Source: Dokdonella sp041395345 (lineage in GTDB: Bacteria > Pseudomonadota > Gammaproteobacteria > Xanthomonadales > Rhodanobacteraceae). From it: a stretch of 64,000 bases of DNA. The translations under genes and the position numbers were made by a program. How positions within the stretch are numbered: the first letter of the stretch is position 1; every line of letters begins with the position of its first letter. Below, piece by piece: positions 24,744 through 33,559 of the stretch. Location of the stretch: positions 62,001 through 126,000 of the forward strand of contig NZ_JAWLAR010000007.1 in assembly GCF_041395345.1 (NCBI RefSeq). Reading direction: 5' to 3'. Under the pieces are notes generated by a model that was not told the DNA's origin, searched no databases, and saw nothing but the letters and a program-made list of their open reading frames with translations.

Positions 24744-25676
24744 CTACTTGCGGCTATGGTCCAGCCAGATCGCCAGGCCCTGCGCGTTCAACTCGATATC
24801 CATCATCAGCAACTCGTGCATGTGTTCCCGTGAAAGCGTGCAGCCGTGTGCCACTGCCCGGTCGAGATAGAACCGCGTCAGCTCTTCCTTGATGCGCTCG
24901 TGCCGCTCGGGAACGCCGTTGAGTGACTCGGCGATCGCGACCATGGCCCGGATCTGCTCGAACAGGTCTCGGCCCAGTCGCTCGACGTCGGTGACCCGAC
25001 TGAAATGGGTCAGGAACATGGCTTCGGGATTGAACAGCAACATGCGCGCAATCGAGCCCTTGAGTGCGACAGGATCGAACTGAACCGGCGTTGTCGTGGG
25101 CAGAATGAAGGCCCCCTTCTCGGTATCGAATTGCCGATACGACAAGCCGAACGTGTCGCCCGCAAAAAAGGAACGGCTGGCGGCGTCCCAGAGACTGAAG
25201 TGATGACGGGCATGTCCGGGGGTATCCAGGCATCGCAGCGGCCGCCCGGCCAGGTTGATGATCGTCTCGTCCCTGACTTCGATGACACGCTCCGCCGGCA
25301 CGGGCACGAGCTCGCCGTAGGTTCGGCGCACTTCTTCCGCACCGTAGACCGAGGATGCACTTGCGATCAGCCGGGCCGGATTGATCATGTGGGGTGCGCC
25401 GCGCGGATGCACCGCAAGCTGGGCGTTCGGCAATTGGCGCAGGATCTCGCCGGCCCCGCCTGCGTGATCCAGATGCACGTGGGTGACAATTACATAATCC
25501 ACCGCCTCGACCCCGACACCCTTGGCCTCGAGCTCGGCGAGCAGGAACGGGATCGAAAAGTTCGTACCGACGTCAATGAACGCGGCACGGCCGTTCTCGA
25601 TGATCAGGTGACTGGCATCGAACTCTGGCCGGTAGAAGCCGGTGTCGATCGCCGTAATGCCATGTTCGAAATCCAT
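24744..25676 (-). CDS. Metallo-beta-lactamase-fold hydrolase
   Basis: A 310-residue MBL-fold hydrolase. The metal motif Thr-His-Val-His-Leu-Asp-His-Ala-Gly-Gly lies near residue 65, followed by Thr-Pro-Gly-His-Ala and an Ala-Gly-Asp-Thr segment for the bridging aspartate; the C-terminal His is in Leu-Thr-His-Phe-Ser. A long C-terminal helical extension follows the MBL core. The ATG at 25676 (Met-Asp-Phe-Glu-His) is used, but the longer form starting at 25730 cannot be ruled out as the Shine-Dalgarno is weak. The substrate is unknown. It follows the YcaQ-like gene on the same strand. Confidence 0.88.
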   Translation of the reverse strand: MDFEHGITAIDTGFYRPEFDASHLIIENGRAAFIDVGTNFSIPFLLAELEAKGVGVEAVDYVIVTHVHLDHAGGAGEILRQLPNAQLAVHPRGAPHMINPARLIASASSVYGAEEVRRTYGELVPVPAERVIEVRDETIINLAGRPLRCLDTPGHARHHFSLWDAASRSFFAGDTFGLSYRQFDTEKGAFILPTTTPVQFDPVALKGSIARMLLFNPEAMFLTHFSRVTDVERLGRDLFEQIRAMVAIAESLNGVPERHERIKEELTRFYLDRAVAHGCTLSREHMHELLMMDIELNAQGLAIWLDHSRK

Positions 25677-25749
25677 GAATGCCCGCCGCGGAAAACAATC
25701 TGTAGCCATGATCGCATTGCTGGCTGCCAAGGGAAACGAGTTGACCCGT

Positions 25750-27009
25750 TCACCCTGCGCGCAACGCCCTGCGCAGTTCCGCCGCTATCGACCGCGGATC
25801 GCTTCGACGCACGAGGACTTTCGGCGTTTCATGCCATTCGGCGCAATCCCGAAGGGCCCGTGCGACTGCTGCGAGCACACTGGCATCGGTGTCAACGCCG
25901 GCTTCGAAATGGATGCTCTTGATCTCGAACAGGCCGTCACTGCGATGCGCCTTGGCATCGAGACGACCGATCAGCCGCCCACGATGCAGGATCGGCAACA
26001 CAAAGTACCCATAGCGGCGCTTGGGCTCCGGCACGTAGCACTCGATGCGATACTCGAACCCGAACATCGCGCTGGCCCGTTCGCGATCCCAGACAACCGG
26101 ATCGAAAGGCGAAAGCACCGTGGTATGCGTCGCACGCAACCGACCTTGCAAGGCAAGTTGCAGCAGCCCGGCATGCTCCGGGTGCACATAGGCCGGATTC
26201 TCCCAGCCGCGAACCTCGAGTCGGATCAGCTCGCCGGCATCGACCAGGCCGTCAAGATCCGAATCCTTGTATCGCGGTCGGGTGCGATAGTAGTCGGCGA
26301 TCCAGCGTGCCTGGGCAATGCCCAGCGCCCTGACCGCGTTTTGCATCAGGCTGCGGGATACCTCAGCCTCGTCTCGATCCAGAGGCTCGGGCGTCACGCC
26401 CATGCGCTGCAGGACCCGTTCAGTGAGGTCGTACACGCGCTGGAACCGCTCGCGACGCGCCACCATCAGTTCGCCACGCGCAAACAGGGCCTCAAGCCAG
26501 CGCTTTTCGTCTTTCCAGCCCCACCAGCCGGTCTTCTGGCGCCGCGTTCCCTCGAAATCGGATGCCTTCAGCGGCCCCTGCTCGCGGATGCGCTCCAGGA
26601 CCGCGTTCATGCCTGCACGCTGCACGCCGTGTGCGCGCTCGGCGTTCCTGCTGGCCCAGTGACCGGACCTGCCACCGCAATCAAGATGCTCGCGGTGCAA
26701 GTCGAAGGCCGAGCTTGGCACGAAGCAGGCCTCGTGCGACCAGCATTCGAAGAGATCGCCCCGTTCCAGCGCTTCGTCCAGCCAGGCAGAGGGATAATTC
26801 CCAAGCCTGGAAAACAGCACCAGATAGGGACTGCGCGCGACGACATGGATGGTGTCGATCTGCAGCAGTTGCATGCGCTCGATCGCGGACAGCAGACCGG
26901 CACGGGATGGCTTGACCGAGGGCTTGCGCAACAGCCCCTGCGCTTCGAGGTGCAGGTTGCGAGCCTGCTGCGCAGTGAGCGCCCGTGTCGTCGCCGGAGT
27001 TCGAGTCAT
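25750..27009 (-). CDS. YcaQ-type winged-helix DNA glycosylase
   Basis: A 419-residue winged-helix protein of the YcaQ (AlkX) family, which removes DNA bases at interstrand crosslinks or bulky N7 adducts. The family catalytic motif Gln-x-Asp is visible as Leu-Gln-Ile-Asp-Thr-Ile near residue 50, followed by Val-Ala-Arg-Ser-Pro-Tyr. Further matching segments are Cys-Trp-Ser-His-Glu-Ala-Cys and Trp-Asp-Arg-Glu-Arg-Ala. The protein is cytoplasmic. The start ATG 27009 is preceded by a GGCG-rich leader without a strong Shine-Dalgarno. The gene lies upstream of the MBL hydrolase on the same strand. Confidence 0.9.
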   Translation of the reverse strand: MTRTPATTRALTAQQARNLHLEAQGLLRKPSVKPSRAGLLSAIERMQLLQIDTIHVVARSPYLVLFSRLGNYPSAWLDEALERGDLFECWSHEACFVPSSAFDLHREHLDCGGRSGHWASRNAERAHGVQRAGMNAVLERIREQGPLKASDFEGTRRQKTGWWGWKDEKRWLEALFARGELMVARRERFQRVYDLTERVLQRMGVTPEPLDRDEAEVSRSLMQNAVRALGIAQARWIADYYRTRPRYKDSDLDGLVDAGELIRLEVRGWENPAYVHPEHAGLLQLALQGRLRATHTTVLSPFDPVVWDRERASAMFGFEYRIECYVPEPKRRYGYFVLPILHRGRLIGRLDAKAHRSDGLFEIKSIHFEAGVDTDASVLAAVARALRDCAEWHETPKVLVRRSDPRSIAAELRRALRAG

Positions 27010-27035
27010 GCACGGATCATGCGCAAGCTCGGCGA

Positions 27036-28250
27036 TCAGGGCAACGGCGGATCGAATCCATCGCGATAGACCAGATCATCCAGCTCTGCGGCTCCGATAT
27101 CGCAGCGCGCGCCCTGCGGACGAAGCACGCCACGTGCGTCTGCGGGCTCACAGGCACCAGGATTGCCAGAAGCGGCCGGACTGCCGGCTTCGACGGCCGG
27201 ACTCGATGCCATCGGCAGGAACACTTCGACGGTACCGCCGTAGATATCGAACGGCTGCAGTCGGGGATCCAGTGGAGCGCCCGGCGTACCGCCCTGGTCG
27301 CCTGGCTGCGCGGCCGAGAGCACGCAGGCATTGCCGAGCACACCGAAAAGATTGTAGCCGGCCGAGGTCAAGGTTCCGGCGGGACCCACTGCGCAATCGT
27401 TGTTGACGGGTCCGGCCACGATGATGCTGAAATCGACATTGCCCGCGACAATGCTGTTCGAAATCTGTACCGGCGCGTTGACTTCCAGCGCGCCATCACC
27501 GGTTCCGTTGAAATCGTTGTCGGACAAGTTCAGGCTCAATGTCAGGTTGTTCAGTGTCGCGGCCGCATTCAGGGAAAGCGCCGCGCCGGACGCCAGGCTT
27601 GTATTCGAATCGAACGTGACGTTGCGCAACGTCGTGCTGCCCGCACCTCCGGTCCAGATGCCACCGCCAGTGCCCGCGTCGTTGGCGTGAAAGGTCGAGT
27701 CGACAACGGTCAGCATTCCCAGTGAGGCAATGCCTCCGCCCGCCGCGCCCGAATCGCCCTTCGATGTGGCATTGCCGGTGAGCACGCAGCCATCCAGAAG
27801 CAAGCTGGAGTCCGCAGCCACCAGTATTCCGGCACCAAGCGTTCCTGCGCCGTTGCGGATCAGCGCTCCAGCCACGGTGGCGATCGTACCGGCTCCTCCC
27901 ACGTCCAGGACCCTGTCCTCCCGGTCTCCGCGGATCCGGGTCAGATCGGCTCCCGCCCCGAGGATCTCGAGACTGCTGCGAATATCCAGATCACCGCTGG
28001 CATTCGCGTCCTCGCCAGCACCGGTGATCTCCAGTCGGTAATCCTCGGCAGCGAGCAGAATCTGGTCAACGCCGCTACCCGCCGGGCAGCCGTTGAATGC
28101 CGCATCGGTATTGGCCGCGGTAATCGCCTCGCGCAGGCTGCACTGCCCGTCCGCGGCAATCGTGTCGTCGGTTGTGGTGACATTGATGGTCGCTGCATCT
28201 GCACCTGTGGACAGGCTCAGGGCCAACAATATCAATGCGATACGCATCAT
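27036..28250 (-). CDS. Secreted CSLREA-domain protein with C-terminal Gly-Phe-Asp tail
   Basis: A 404-residue exported protein. A signal peptide ends Ala-Asp-Ala near residue 20. Directly after lies Cys-Ser-Leu-Arg-Glu-Ala-Ile, the CSLREA motif found at the N-terminus of many secreted parallel beta-helix proteins. The rest is Gly/Ala/Asn-rich with regular short strands such as Gly-Gly-Gly-Ile and Leu-Asn-Asn-Leu, consistent with a right-handed beta-helix. The C-terminus is Val-Tyr-Arg-Asp-Gly-Phe-Asp-Pro-Pro-Leu-Pro, a tail shared with other secreted proteins in this window. Two adjacent ATGs follow AGGAAGGA; the first is used. Function is unknown, probably cell-surface. Confidence 0.85.
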   Translation of the reverse strand: MMRIALILLALSLSTGADAATINVTTTDDTIAADGQCSLREAITAANTDAAFNGCPAGSGVDQILLAAEDYRLEITGAGEDANASGDLDIRSSLEILGAGADLTRIRGDREDRVLDVGGAGTIATVAGALIRNGAGTLGAGILVAADSSLLLDGCVLTGNATSKGDSGAAGGGIASLGMLTVVDSTFHANDAGTGGGIWTGGAGSTTLRNVTFDSNTSLASGAALSLNAAATLNNLTLSLNLSDNDFNGTGDGALEVNAPVQISNSIVAGNVDFSIIVAGPVNNDCAVGPAGTLTSAGYNLFGVLGNACVLSAAQPGDQGGTPGAPLDPRLQPFDIYGGTVEVFLPMASSPAVEAGSPAASGNPGACEPADARGVLRPQGARCDIGAAELDDLVYRDGFDPPLP

Positions 28251-28430
28251 TCCTTCCTGCAGCTCGAGAACTTCACGATTATGCCCGGTGCATGCTGAAC
28301 ATTGCCGCCATCCCGGCTTTCCTGGCAGACCCTGTTCCGCCCGGCAGCAGACAACGTGCAATAATCAGCTGCTTACCGCGACGGTGCACCGGCATCGTTG
28401 CGCTCGAATTCGCTCAATGGAGGCTTCAAC

Positions 28431-29609
28431 ATGTCCGGCATCGTCATCGTCGGCGCCAAGCGCACCGCCATCGGTTCATTTCTCGGCCAATTCACCGGCG
28501 TTCCCACGACCACTCTCGGCGCCACCGCCATTGCGGCCGTGGTCGAACAGTCCGGCGTTGCTCCTGCCGACGTCTCGGAAGTCATCATGGGCTGCGTATT
28601 GCCGGCCAACCTGGGTCAGGCCCCGGCCCGCCAGGCCGCCCTGGCCGCCGGCTTGCCCAAGGCAACCGGCTGCACCACGATCAACAAGGTCTGCGGCTCG
28701 GGCATGAAGGCCATCATGCTGGCCCATGATCTGGTCAAGGCCGGCTCGGCATCCGTGGTCGTTGCCGGCGGCATGGAGTCGATGACCAATGCACCGCACA
28801 TGCTGCCCAACTCCCGCACGGGAAATCGCTACGGCAACTTCGAAGCCGTTGACCACATGGCCTGGGACGGCCTGACCAATCCCTATGACGGCAAGTCCAT
28901 GGGCGTGTTTGCCGAAGCCACTGCCGACAAGTACAGCTTCACGCGCGAGGAGCAGGATGCATTCGCCATCGAATCGGTCAAGCGTGCGCAGGCGGCCATC
29001 GCTTCCGGCGCATTCGCTGATGAAATCGTCGCGGTCAAGGTTTCCACGCGCAAGGGCGATGTTGAGCACACCACGGACGAACAACCAGGCAAATCGGACA
29101 TCAACAAGATTCCGACCTTGCGGCCGGCATTCCGGAAAGAGAACGGAACGGTCACCGCTGCCAGTTCCTCGAGCATTTCCGACGGCGCTGCGGCAACCGT
29201 GGTCATGTCCGCCGACGAGGCCGCCAAACGCGGACTCAAGCCGCTAGCGACAATTGTCGGCCACGCGACCAATGCCCAAGAGCCGGAATGGTTCACGACC
29301 GCGCCTGTCGGGGCGATCCAGAAAGTGCTCAAGCAGGTCGGCTGGAAAGTCGAGGAAGTCGACCTGTTCGAGATCAACGAAGCCTTTGCCGTGGTCGCCA
29401 TGACGCCGATCCGCGAGCTGGGCATTCCGCACGAGAAAGTCAACGTTCATGGCGGCGCCTGCGCACTCGGCCATCCGATCGGAGCATCGGGCGCACGTCT
29501 TGTCGTCACCCTGATCAACGCCCTGCGCAAGCATGGCGGCAAGCGCGGTGTGGCGTCGCTGTGCATCGGTGGTGGCGAAGCTACAGCGATCGCCATCGAA
29601 TTGTCGTAA
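28431..29609 (+). CDS. Acetyl-CoA C-acetyltransferase (thiolase)
   Basis: A 392-residue thiolase, the usual length. The nucleophile is the Cys of Asn-Lys-Val-Cys-Gly-Ser-Gly near residue 88. The later Gly-Gly-Ala-Cys-Ala-Leu-Gly-His-Pro-Ile-Gly motif gives His, and Ser-Leu-Cys-Ile-Gly-Gly-Gly gives the second Cys. The Asn-Glu-Ala-Phe-Ala segment is present. It condenses or cleaves acetoacetyl-CoA, serving fatty-acid, ketone or amino-acid degradation. TGGAGG lies ten bases before the ATG. Together with the carboxyltransferase two genes downstream it hints at branched-chain amino-acid breakdown, but no operon with that gene is evident. Confidence 0.93.
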   Translation: MSGIVIVGAKRTAIGSFLGQFTGVPTTTLGATAIAAVVEQSGVAPADVSEVIMGCVLPANLGQAPARQAALAAGLPKATGCTTINKVCGSGMKAIMLAHDLVKAGSASVVVAGGMESMTNAPHMLPNSRTGNRYGNFEAVDHMAWDGLTNPYDGKSMGVFAEATADKYSFTREEQDAFAIESVKRAQAAIASGAFADEIVAVKVSTRKGDVEHTTDEQPGKSDINKIPTLRPAFRKENGTVTAASSSSISDGAAATVVMSADEAAKRGLKPLATIVGHATNAQEPEWFTTAPVGAIQKVLKQVGWKVEEVDLFEINEAFAVVAMTPIRELGIPHEKVNVHGGACALGHPIGASGARLVVTLINALRKHGGKRGVASLCIGGGEATAIAIELS

Positions 29610-29754
29610 CATTTACCAACTTGTGATGATTGATGAATGCGTCAGGTAGCTGACCAACAAACCCGATCTGGCCGGTGCCAGGTTACGGCGATTGCCAATG
29701 CGGTGGGCAGTGCGCCTTGATTCTTGATTCGCCGCTTCCATTCGAGGGGACACC

Positions 29755-30180
29755 ATGAACTTCAACCGTATTATTCTGGCATCAGCATTGACACTGGCCC
29801 TGGGCGCTTGCGACAACTCGCAGAAGCAAGCCGAGGAAGCCGCAGAAGCCGCCAACAAGGCCACCATGGAAGCCGCAGCTGCGACACAGGCAGCGGCCGA
29901 CCAGGCAGCAATGGCAGCCAAGGAAGCAACCGAAGCAGCCGCCATCGCCGTCGACAGCGCCGCTGATTCGACCATGGCCGCCGCTGACTCGGCAGCATCG
30001 GCAACGGCAGAGGCCGCCGACAATGCGGTCGAGGCTGCAAACGATGCGATGGAAAAGGCTGGCGATGCCATGGACAAGGCCAGCGACGCGACTGACAAAG
30101 CCATGGACAAGGCTGATGATGCCATGGACAAGGCCAAGGAAGCCGCCGAAGAAAAGAAAGACGAAGCCACCAAGCACTAA
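29755..30180 (+). CDS. Alanine-rich helical lipoprotein
   Basis: A 141-residue predicted lipoprotein: the signal ends Leu-Gly-Ala-Cys near residue 19. The mature chain is almost all Ala, Glu, Asp, Lys and Met, with no aromatic residues or proline. Near the C-terminus seven-residue units repeat (Asp-Ala-Met-Glu-Lys-Ala-Gly, Asp-Ala-Met-Asp-Lys-Ala-Ser, Asp-Ala-Thr-Asp-Lys-Ala-Met), giving a long amphipathic helix or coiled coil. This resembles Lpp-like or LEA-like envelope proteins in design, not in clear sequence. The ATG is preceded by GAGGGG. A terminator hairpin follows 20 bases after the stop, so it is a single-gene unit. Confidence 0.8.
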   Translation: MNFNRIILASALTLALGACDNSQKQAEEAAEAANKATMEAAAATQAAADQAAMAAKEATEAAAIAVDSAADSTMAAADSAASATAEAADNAVEAANDAMEKAGDAMDKASDATDKAMDKADDAMDKAKEAAEEKKDEATKH

Positions 30181-30199
30181 TCCTGACTGGATGCTTCAA

Positions 30200-30226
30200 C
30201 AACCGGCCGCCTTGCGCGGCCGGTTG
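30200..30226 (+). terminator. Strong hairpin after the alanine-rich lipoprotein gene
   Basis: An 11-bp perfect GC-rich stem (CAACCGGCCGC / GCGGCCGGTTG) with a five-base loop starts 20 bases after the stop codon. The following bases (CGTTTCC) hold only a short T-run. Confidence 0.65.
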
Positions 30227-30307
30227 CGTTTCCGGCATCGGGGCGGGGGTTTGTCAGTCGGCCTTCCCTGTGCTCTGATCGGTATTTGTTGACCACGTTG
30301 CGCCGCC

Positions 30308-31915
30308 ATGCCCCGCATTGACTCCCATATCGATCCGCGTTCACCGGATTTCCTCGCCAACGCATCCCATCTGCGCGCATTGGTTGATGATCTCAAGCAA
30401 GAGCTGCTGCAGGCTTCACTGGGCGGTGGGAAAAAGTCGCGCACGAAACACACCGAGCGTGGCAAGCTGCTCCCGCGTGAGCGCATTCGTGCCCTGCTCG
30501 ACCCGGGCTCTCCTTTCCTGGAACTGTCACCACTGGCAGCGCATGGCATGTACGAAGGGTCGGCACCCTGTGCGGGCCTTGTCACCGGCATTGGGCGCGT
30601 GCACGGCCAGGAAGTCCTGATCGTCGCCAATGACGCGACGGTCAAGGGTGGCACCTACTTCCCGATGACCGTGAAAAAGCACCTTCGCGCCCAGGAAGTC
30701 GCCCTGGAAAACCGCCTGCCCTGCGTATATCTCGTCGATTCGGGTGGCGCCTTCCTGCCGCTCCAGGACGAAGTGTTTCCTGACCGCGAACATTTCGGTC
30801 GCATCTTCTACAACCAGGCACGCATGAGCGCGCTAGGCATTGCCCAGATCGCCGTGGTCATGGGTTCGTGCACGGCCGGCGGCGCCTATGTCCCGGCCAT
30901 GAGTGACGAGACCATCATCGTCAAGGAACAGGGAACGATCTTTCTCGGCGGCCCGCCGCTGGTCAAGGCGGCGACCGGCGAGGTGGTCGATGCAGAGTCC
31001 CTGGGCGGCGCTGATGTGCATACCTCGATATCCGGCGTGGCCGATCATTTCGCCGAGAACGATACACACGCCCTGGGCATCGCGCGTGACCTGGTCCGCA
31101 ACCTGAATCGAAAGAAGCAGATCCCGCTGAGCATTGCCGAACCGCGCGAACCGGCTTATCCGGCCGAGGAAATCTACGGCATCGTGCCACGCGAGACGCG
31201 AATCCCGTTCGACATTCGCGAACTGATTGCGCGCATTGTCGACGGCTCGGAGTTCAGTGAGTTCAAGGCACGCTACGCGAAAACCCTGGTCACCGGTTTT
31301 GCCCATATTCACGGCTATCCGGTCGGCATCGTCGCCAACAACGGCATCCTGTTCGCAGAGTCGGCCCTGAAAGGCGCGCACTTCATCGAGTTGTGCAATC
31401 AGCGCAATATTCCGCTCGTTTTCCTGCAGAACATCAGCGGCTTCATGGTCGGCCGCAAGTACGAGAACGCGGGAATCGCCAAGGACGGAGCGAAGATGGT
31501 CACCGCGGTGGCCTGCTCGCATGTGCCCAAGTTCACGGTCGTCATCGGCGGCAGCTTTGGCGCCGGCAATTATGCAATGTGCGGTCGCGCCTACGGTGCC
31601 CGCTTCCTCTGGATGTGGCCGAATTCGCGCATCAGCGTCATGGGCGGTGAGCAGGCAGCGAGTGTTCTAGCCACGGTCAAGCGCGATGGCATTGAGGCCG
31701 CGGGCAAGACCTGGTCGAAACACGAAGAGGCTGCCTTCAAGGATCCGATACGCGACCAGTACGAACGCCAGGGTCACCCCTACTATGCCAGTGCACGCCT
31801 CTGGGACGACGGCGTGATCGACCCGATCGATACACGCCGGGTATTGGGCATGGCCATCTCGGCGTCGCTCAACGCGCCCATCGAGCAGGGACGCTACGGC
31901 GTCTTCCGCATGTAG
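30308..31915 (+). CDS. Acyl-CoA carboxylase carboxyltransferase, probable methylcrotonyl-CoA type
   Basis: A 535-residue carboxyltransferase beta subunit, the length of methylcrotonyl-CoA carboxylase MccB/LiuB. It shows Gly-Lys-Leu-Leu-Pro-Arg-Glu-Arg near residue 55, and the two oxyanion/crotonase regions with Gly-Gly-Ala-Phe-Leu-Pro-Leu-Gln and Gly-Ala-Gly-Asn-Tyr-Ala-Met-Cys-Gly. It transfers CO2 from biotin to 3-methylcrotonyl-CoA in leucine degradation. The biotin-carrying alpha subunit is not adjacent, so the specificity is inferred from overall similarity, and a geranyl-CoA or propionyl-CoA type is possible but less likely. Confidence 0.88.
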   Translation: MPRIDSHIDPRSPDFLANASHLRALVDDLKQELLQASLGGGKKSRTKHTERGKLLPRERIRALLDPGSPFLELSPLAAHGMYEGSAPCAGLVTGIGRVHGQEVLIVANDATVKGGTYFPMTVKKHLRAQEVALENRLPCVYLVDSGGAFLPLQDEVFPDREHFGRIFYNQARMSALGIAQIAVVMGSCTAGGAYVPAMSDETIIVKEQGTIFLGGPPLVKAATGEVVDAESLGGADVHTSISGVADHFAENDTHALGIARDLVRNLNRKKQIPLSIAEPREPAYPAEEIYGIVPRETRIPFDIRELIARIVDGSEFSEFKARYAKTLVTGFAHIHGYPVGIVANNGILFAESALKGAHFIELCNQRNIPLVFLQNISGFMVGRKYENAGIAKDGAKMVTAVACSHVPKFTVVIGGSFGAGNYAMCGRAYGARFLWMWPNSRISVMGGEQAASVLATVKRDGIEAAGKTWSKHEEAAFKDPIRDQYERQGHPYYASARLWDDGVIDPIDTRRVLGMAISASLNAPIEQGRYGVFRM

Positions 31916-31956
31916 GTATCGAAATTTCCATTCTAAATCAGATATCTGCAGAATTT

Positions 31957-32940
31957 ATGTCGAAACTTTCTCGGTACGGCGCGCTCATCGTGCTGCTTGT
32001 CGCTGCACTGCCGAATCGTGGTCAGGCGGCCGAGGTGCTCCCCGGCTGGCTGCAAGCCCGCGATCAGAATCCCTTTGTGCTGGCCAGTGGCCTGCCGCTC
32101 GCACCGACCGTTCCACCCGCGGGCAACTGGCAGCTTGACGCGACGTTCACCGTGGCCAACACCGAGCTTGAACAAACCAGCGGGCCATCCTTTCTGCAGT
32201 TCGATGCGGAAACGCAAGAATTTCGATTCAGCGCAGCGTACGCATTCAACGAGTGCTGGAGCTTGCGCGGGTCGATCAGCCATTTGAGCATCAACGACGG
32301 ATTCCTCGACTCGACCATCGAGGGCTACCACCGCCTGTTCGGGTTCAGCAATGGCGATCGCGGACTGCTGGGCACAAAGGCACCCAGCATACGTGTCGAA
32401 CTGGACGGGGCCACCCTGTATTCCCTGGATCATGACGTATCAGGCACGGGTCCGCTTCTGATCGACCTGACCCGGACCTGGACCTACGGCCAGAACAGCC
32501 AGGCCGGAATATCGCTCGGCAGCAAGTGGTCAACCGGAAGCACTTCGAAGCTGACCGACACCGGCAGCACGGATTTCTCGCTGTCAGCGCATACGCTTTA
32601 CAACAATGGCCGGATGACACTCGGTGCGCGTGCCGGATTCCTGATCCAGGGCGACAACGATCTGCTCGGTGCCCAGGCTCGCGACAACGTTCCGTTTGCC
32701 AGCGTTCTGTTTCGCTACAAGCCTCGACAGTACTGGAGCTACCTGACCCAGATCGACGCCCACGGCGCCCTCTACGAGGGTCTCCCCGATTTCTTCGCGG
32801 CGAGCAGCCAGCTGACAATCGGAGCAAGTCGGCGCTTCGGTGACTCGGCAGAATTCATCGCCTGGTTCAGCGAAGACTTTCCTGCCCTGCGCTCCACCGA
32901 TATCGCGTTCGGGCTCAACCTGCGCGTGGATCTGGACTGA
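31957..32940 (+). CDS. DUF3187 family exported protein
   Basis: A 327-residue protein with a signal peptide ending Gly-Gln-Ala-Ala near residue 25. The mature part begins with Arg-Asp-Gln-Asn-Pro-Phe-Val-Leu and Gly-Leu-Pro-Leu-Ala, as in DUF3187. Alternating hydrophobic and polar residues with many Leu-x-Ala-x strands, and a final Leu-Arg-Val-Asp-Leu-Asp, suggest an outer-membrane beta-barrel. The function of the family is unknown. It is downstream of the carboxyltransferase with a 41-base gap, but no link in function is apparent. Confidence 0.75.
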   Translation: MSKLSRYGALIVLLVAALPNRGQAAEVLPGWLQARDQNPFVLASGLPLAPTVPPAGNWQLDATFTVANTELEQTSGPSFLQFDAETQEFRFSAAYAFNECWSLRGSISHLSINDGFLDSTIEGYHRLFGFSNGDRGLLGTKAPSIRVELDGATLYSLDHDVSGTGPLLIDLTRTWTYGQNSQAGISLGSKWSTGSTSKLTDTGSTDFSLSAHTLYNNGRMTLGARAGFLIQGDNDLLGAQARDNVPFASVLFRYKPRQYWSYLTQIDAHGALYEGLPDFFAASSQLTIGASRRFGDSAEFIAWFSEDFPALRSTDIAFGLNLRVDLD

Positions 32941-33109
32941 ATCCAGAGTCGGACAGCAGTTACTGATCGCGAACCTTTCGGCCAGCCTGGGGAAGACACG
33001 CAGCGCAACGTCACACGCATGCGGATCACGAAGCGCGATCTGGTCGGGCTATCGACTCGGATTCTGGCCGACGTTATGGGACAATCCGACCGCTGCATTT
33101 GGGAACTGC

Positions 33110-33186
33110 GGCCCCGTAGCTCAGCTGGATAGAGCGTCCCCCTCCTAAGGGGAAGGTCGTACGTTCGAATCGTATCGGGGCCGCCA
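33110..33186 (+). tRNA. tRNA-Arg (anticodon CCT)
   Basis: A complete cloverleaf: a seven-base acceptor stem pairing GGCCCCG with CGGGGCC, D-arm GCTC/GAGC, anticodon stem TCCCC/GGGGA with loop CTCCTAA (anticodon CCT, reading AGG), T-arm with TTCGAAT loop, discriminator G and an encoded CCA at 33184-33186. No repeat of the 3' end is seen downstream within the next kilobase, so no integrated element is evident at this site. Confidence 0.97.
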
Positions 33187-33519
33187 CTCAAGACAGTTGC
33201 CTGCAGCCGTTTTCTAGCCGCAAATGAGCGCCGGCATGCTGTCTGGATTGCCAGCCGGTACTCGCGCACGGGCACCTCTGCTACACGCCAAAGAGCGCAG
33301 GGTGCCAGCCACGTTGCCCGCATAGCCGGCAAGCGCGACAAGTACCCGGCATTGCCGCACAGGGGAAGGCCCTGCTCCTCGTTCCCGCTCCAGAAAGCCC
33401 CGAGAGATGTTCTGTCCGTGCCCTCTGCCTGGTGCCTGAACCACGACCAAGTGTCCGCGGAGACTGAATTTTCGCGCATTGCCCGAGGCCCATTCGTTGC
33501 GAAAAGCGGGCAAGCGATA
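33187..33519. other. Intergenic stretch downstream of tRNA-Arg
   Basis: About 330 bases between the tRNA and the PadR promoter. Open frames on both strands lack start signals and family-like content. I see no attachment-site repeat, integrase remnant or RNA gene here. Confidence 0.5.
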
Positions 33520-33559
33520 TTGACATTCATGCTTGATTTGATATCTTGCAATACAAGAT
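33520..33559 (+). promoter_or_regulatory. Promoter and palindromic operator of the PadR gene
   Basis: A TTGACA box at 33520-33525 and TATCTT at 33542-33547 (16-base spacing) make a credible promoter. A perfect inverted repeat ATCTTG-CAATA-CAAGAT at 33543-33559 covers the -10 region and the first two bases of the padR start codon. It is the likely autoregulatory binding site of the PadR protein. Transcription would begin within a few bases of the ATG, leaving almost no leader. Confidence 0.6.

Noticed and set aside
33110..33557. Genomic island inserted at the tRNA-Arg gene
   Set aside because: No integrase, no direct repeat of the tRNA end and no clear composition change were seen within the window.
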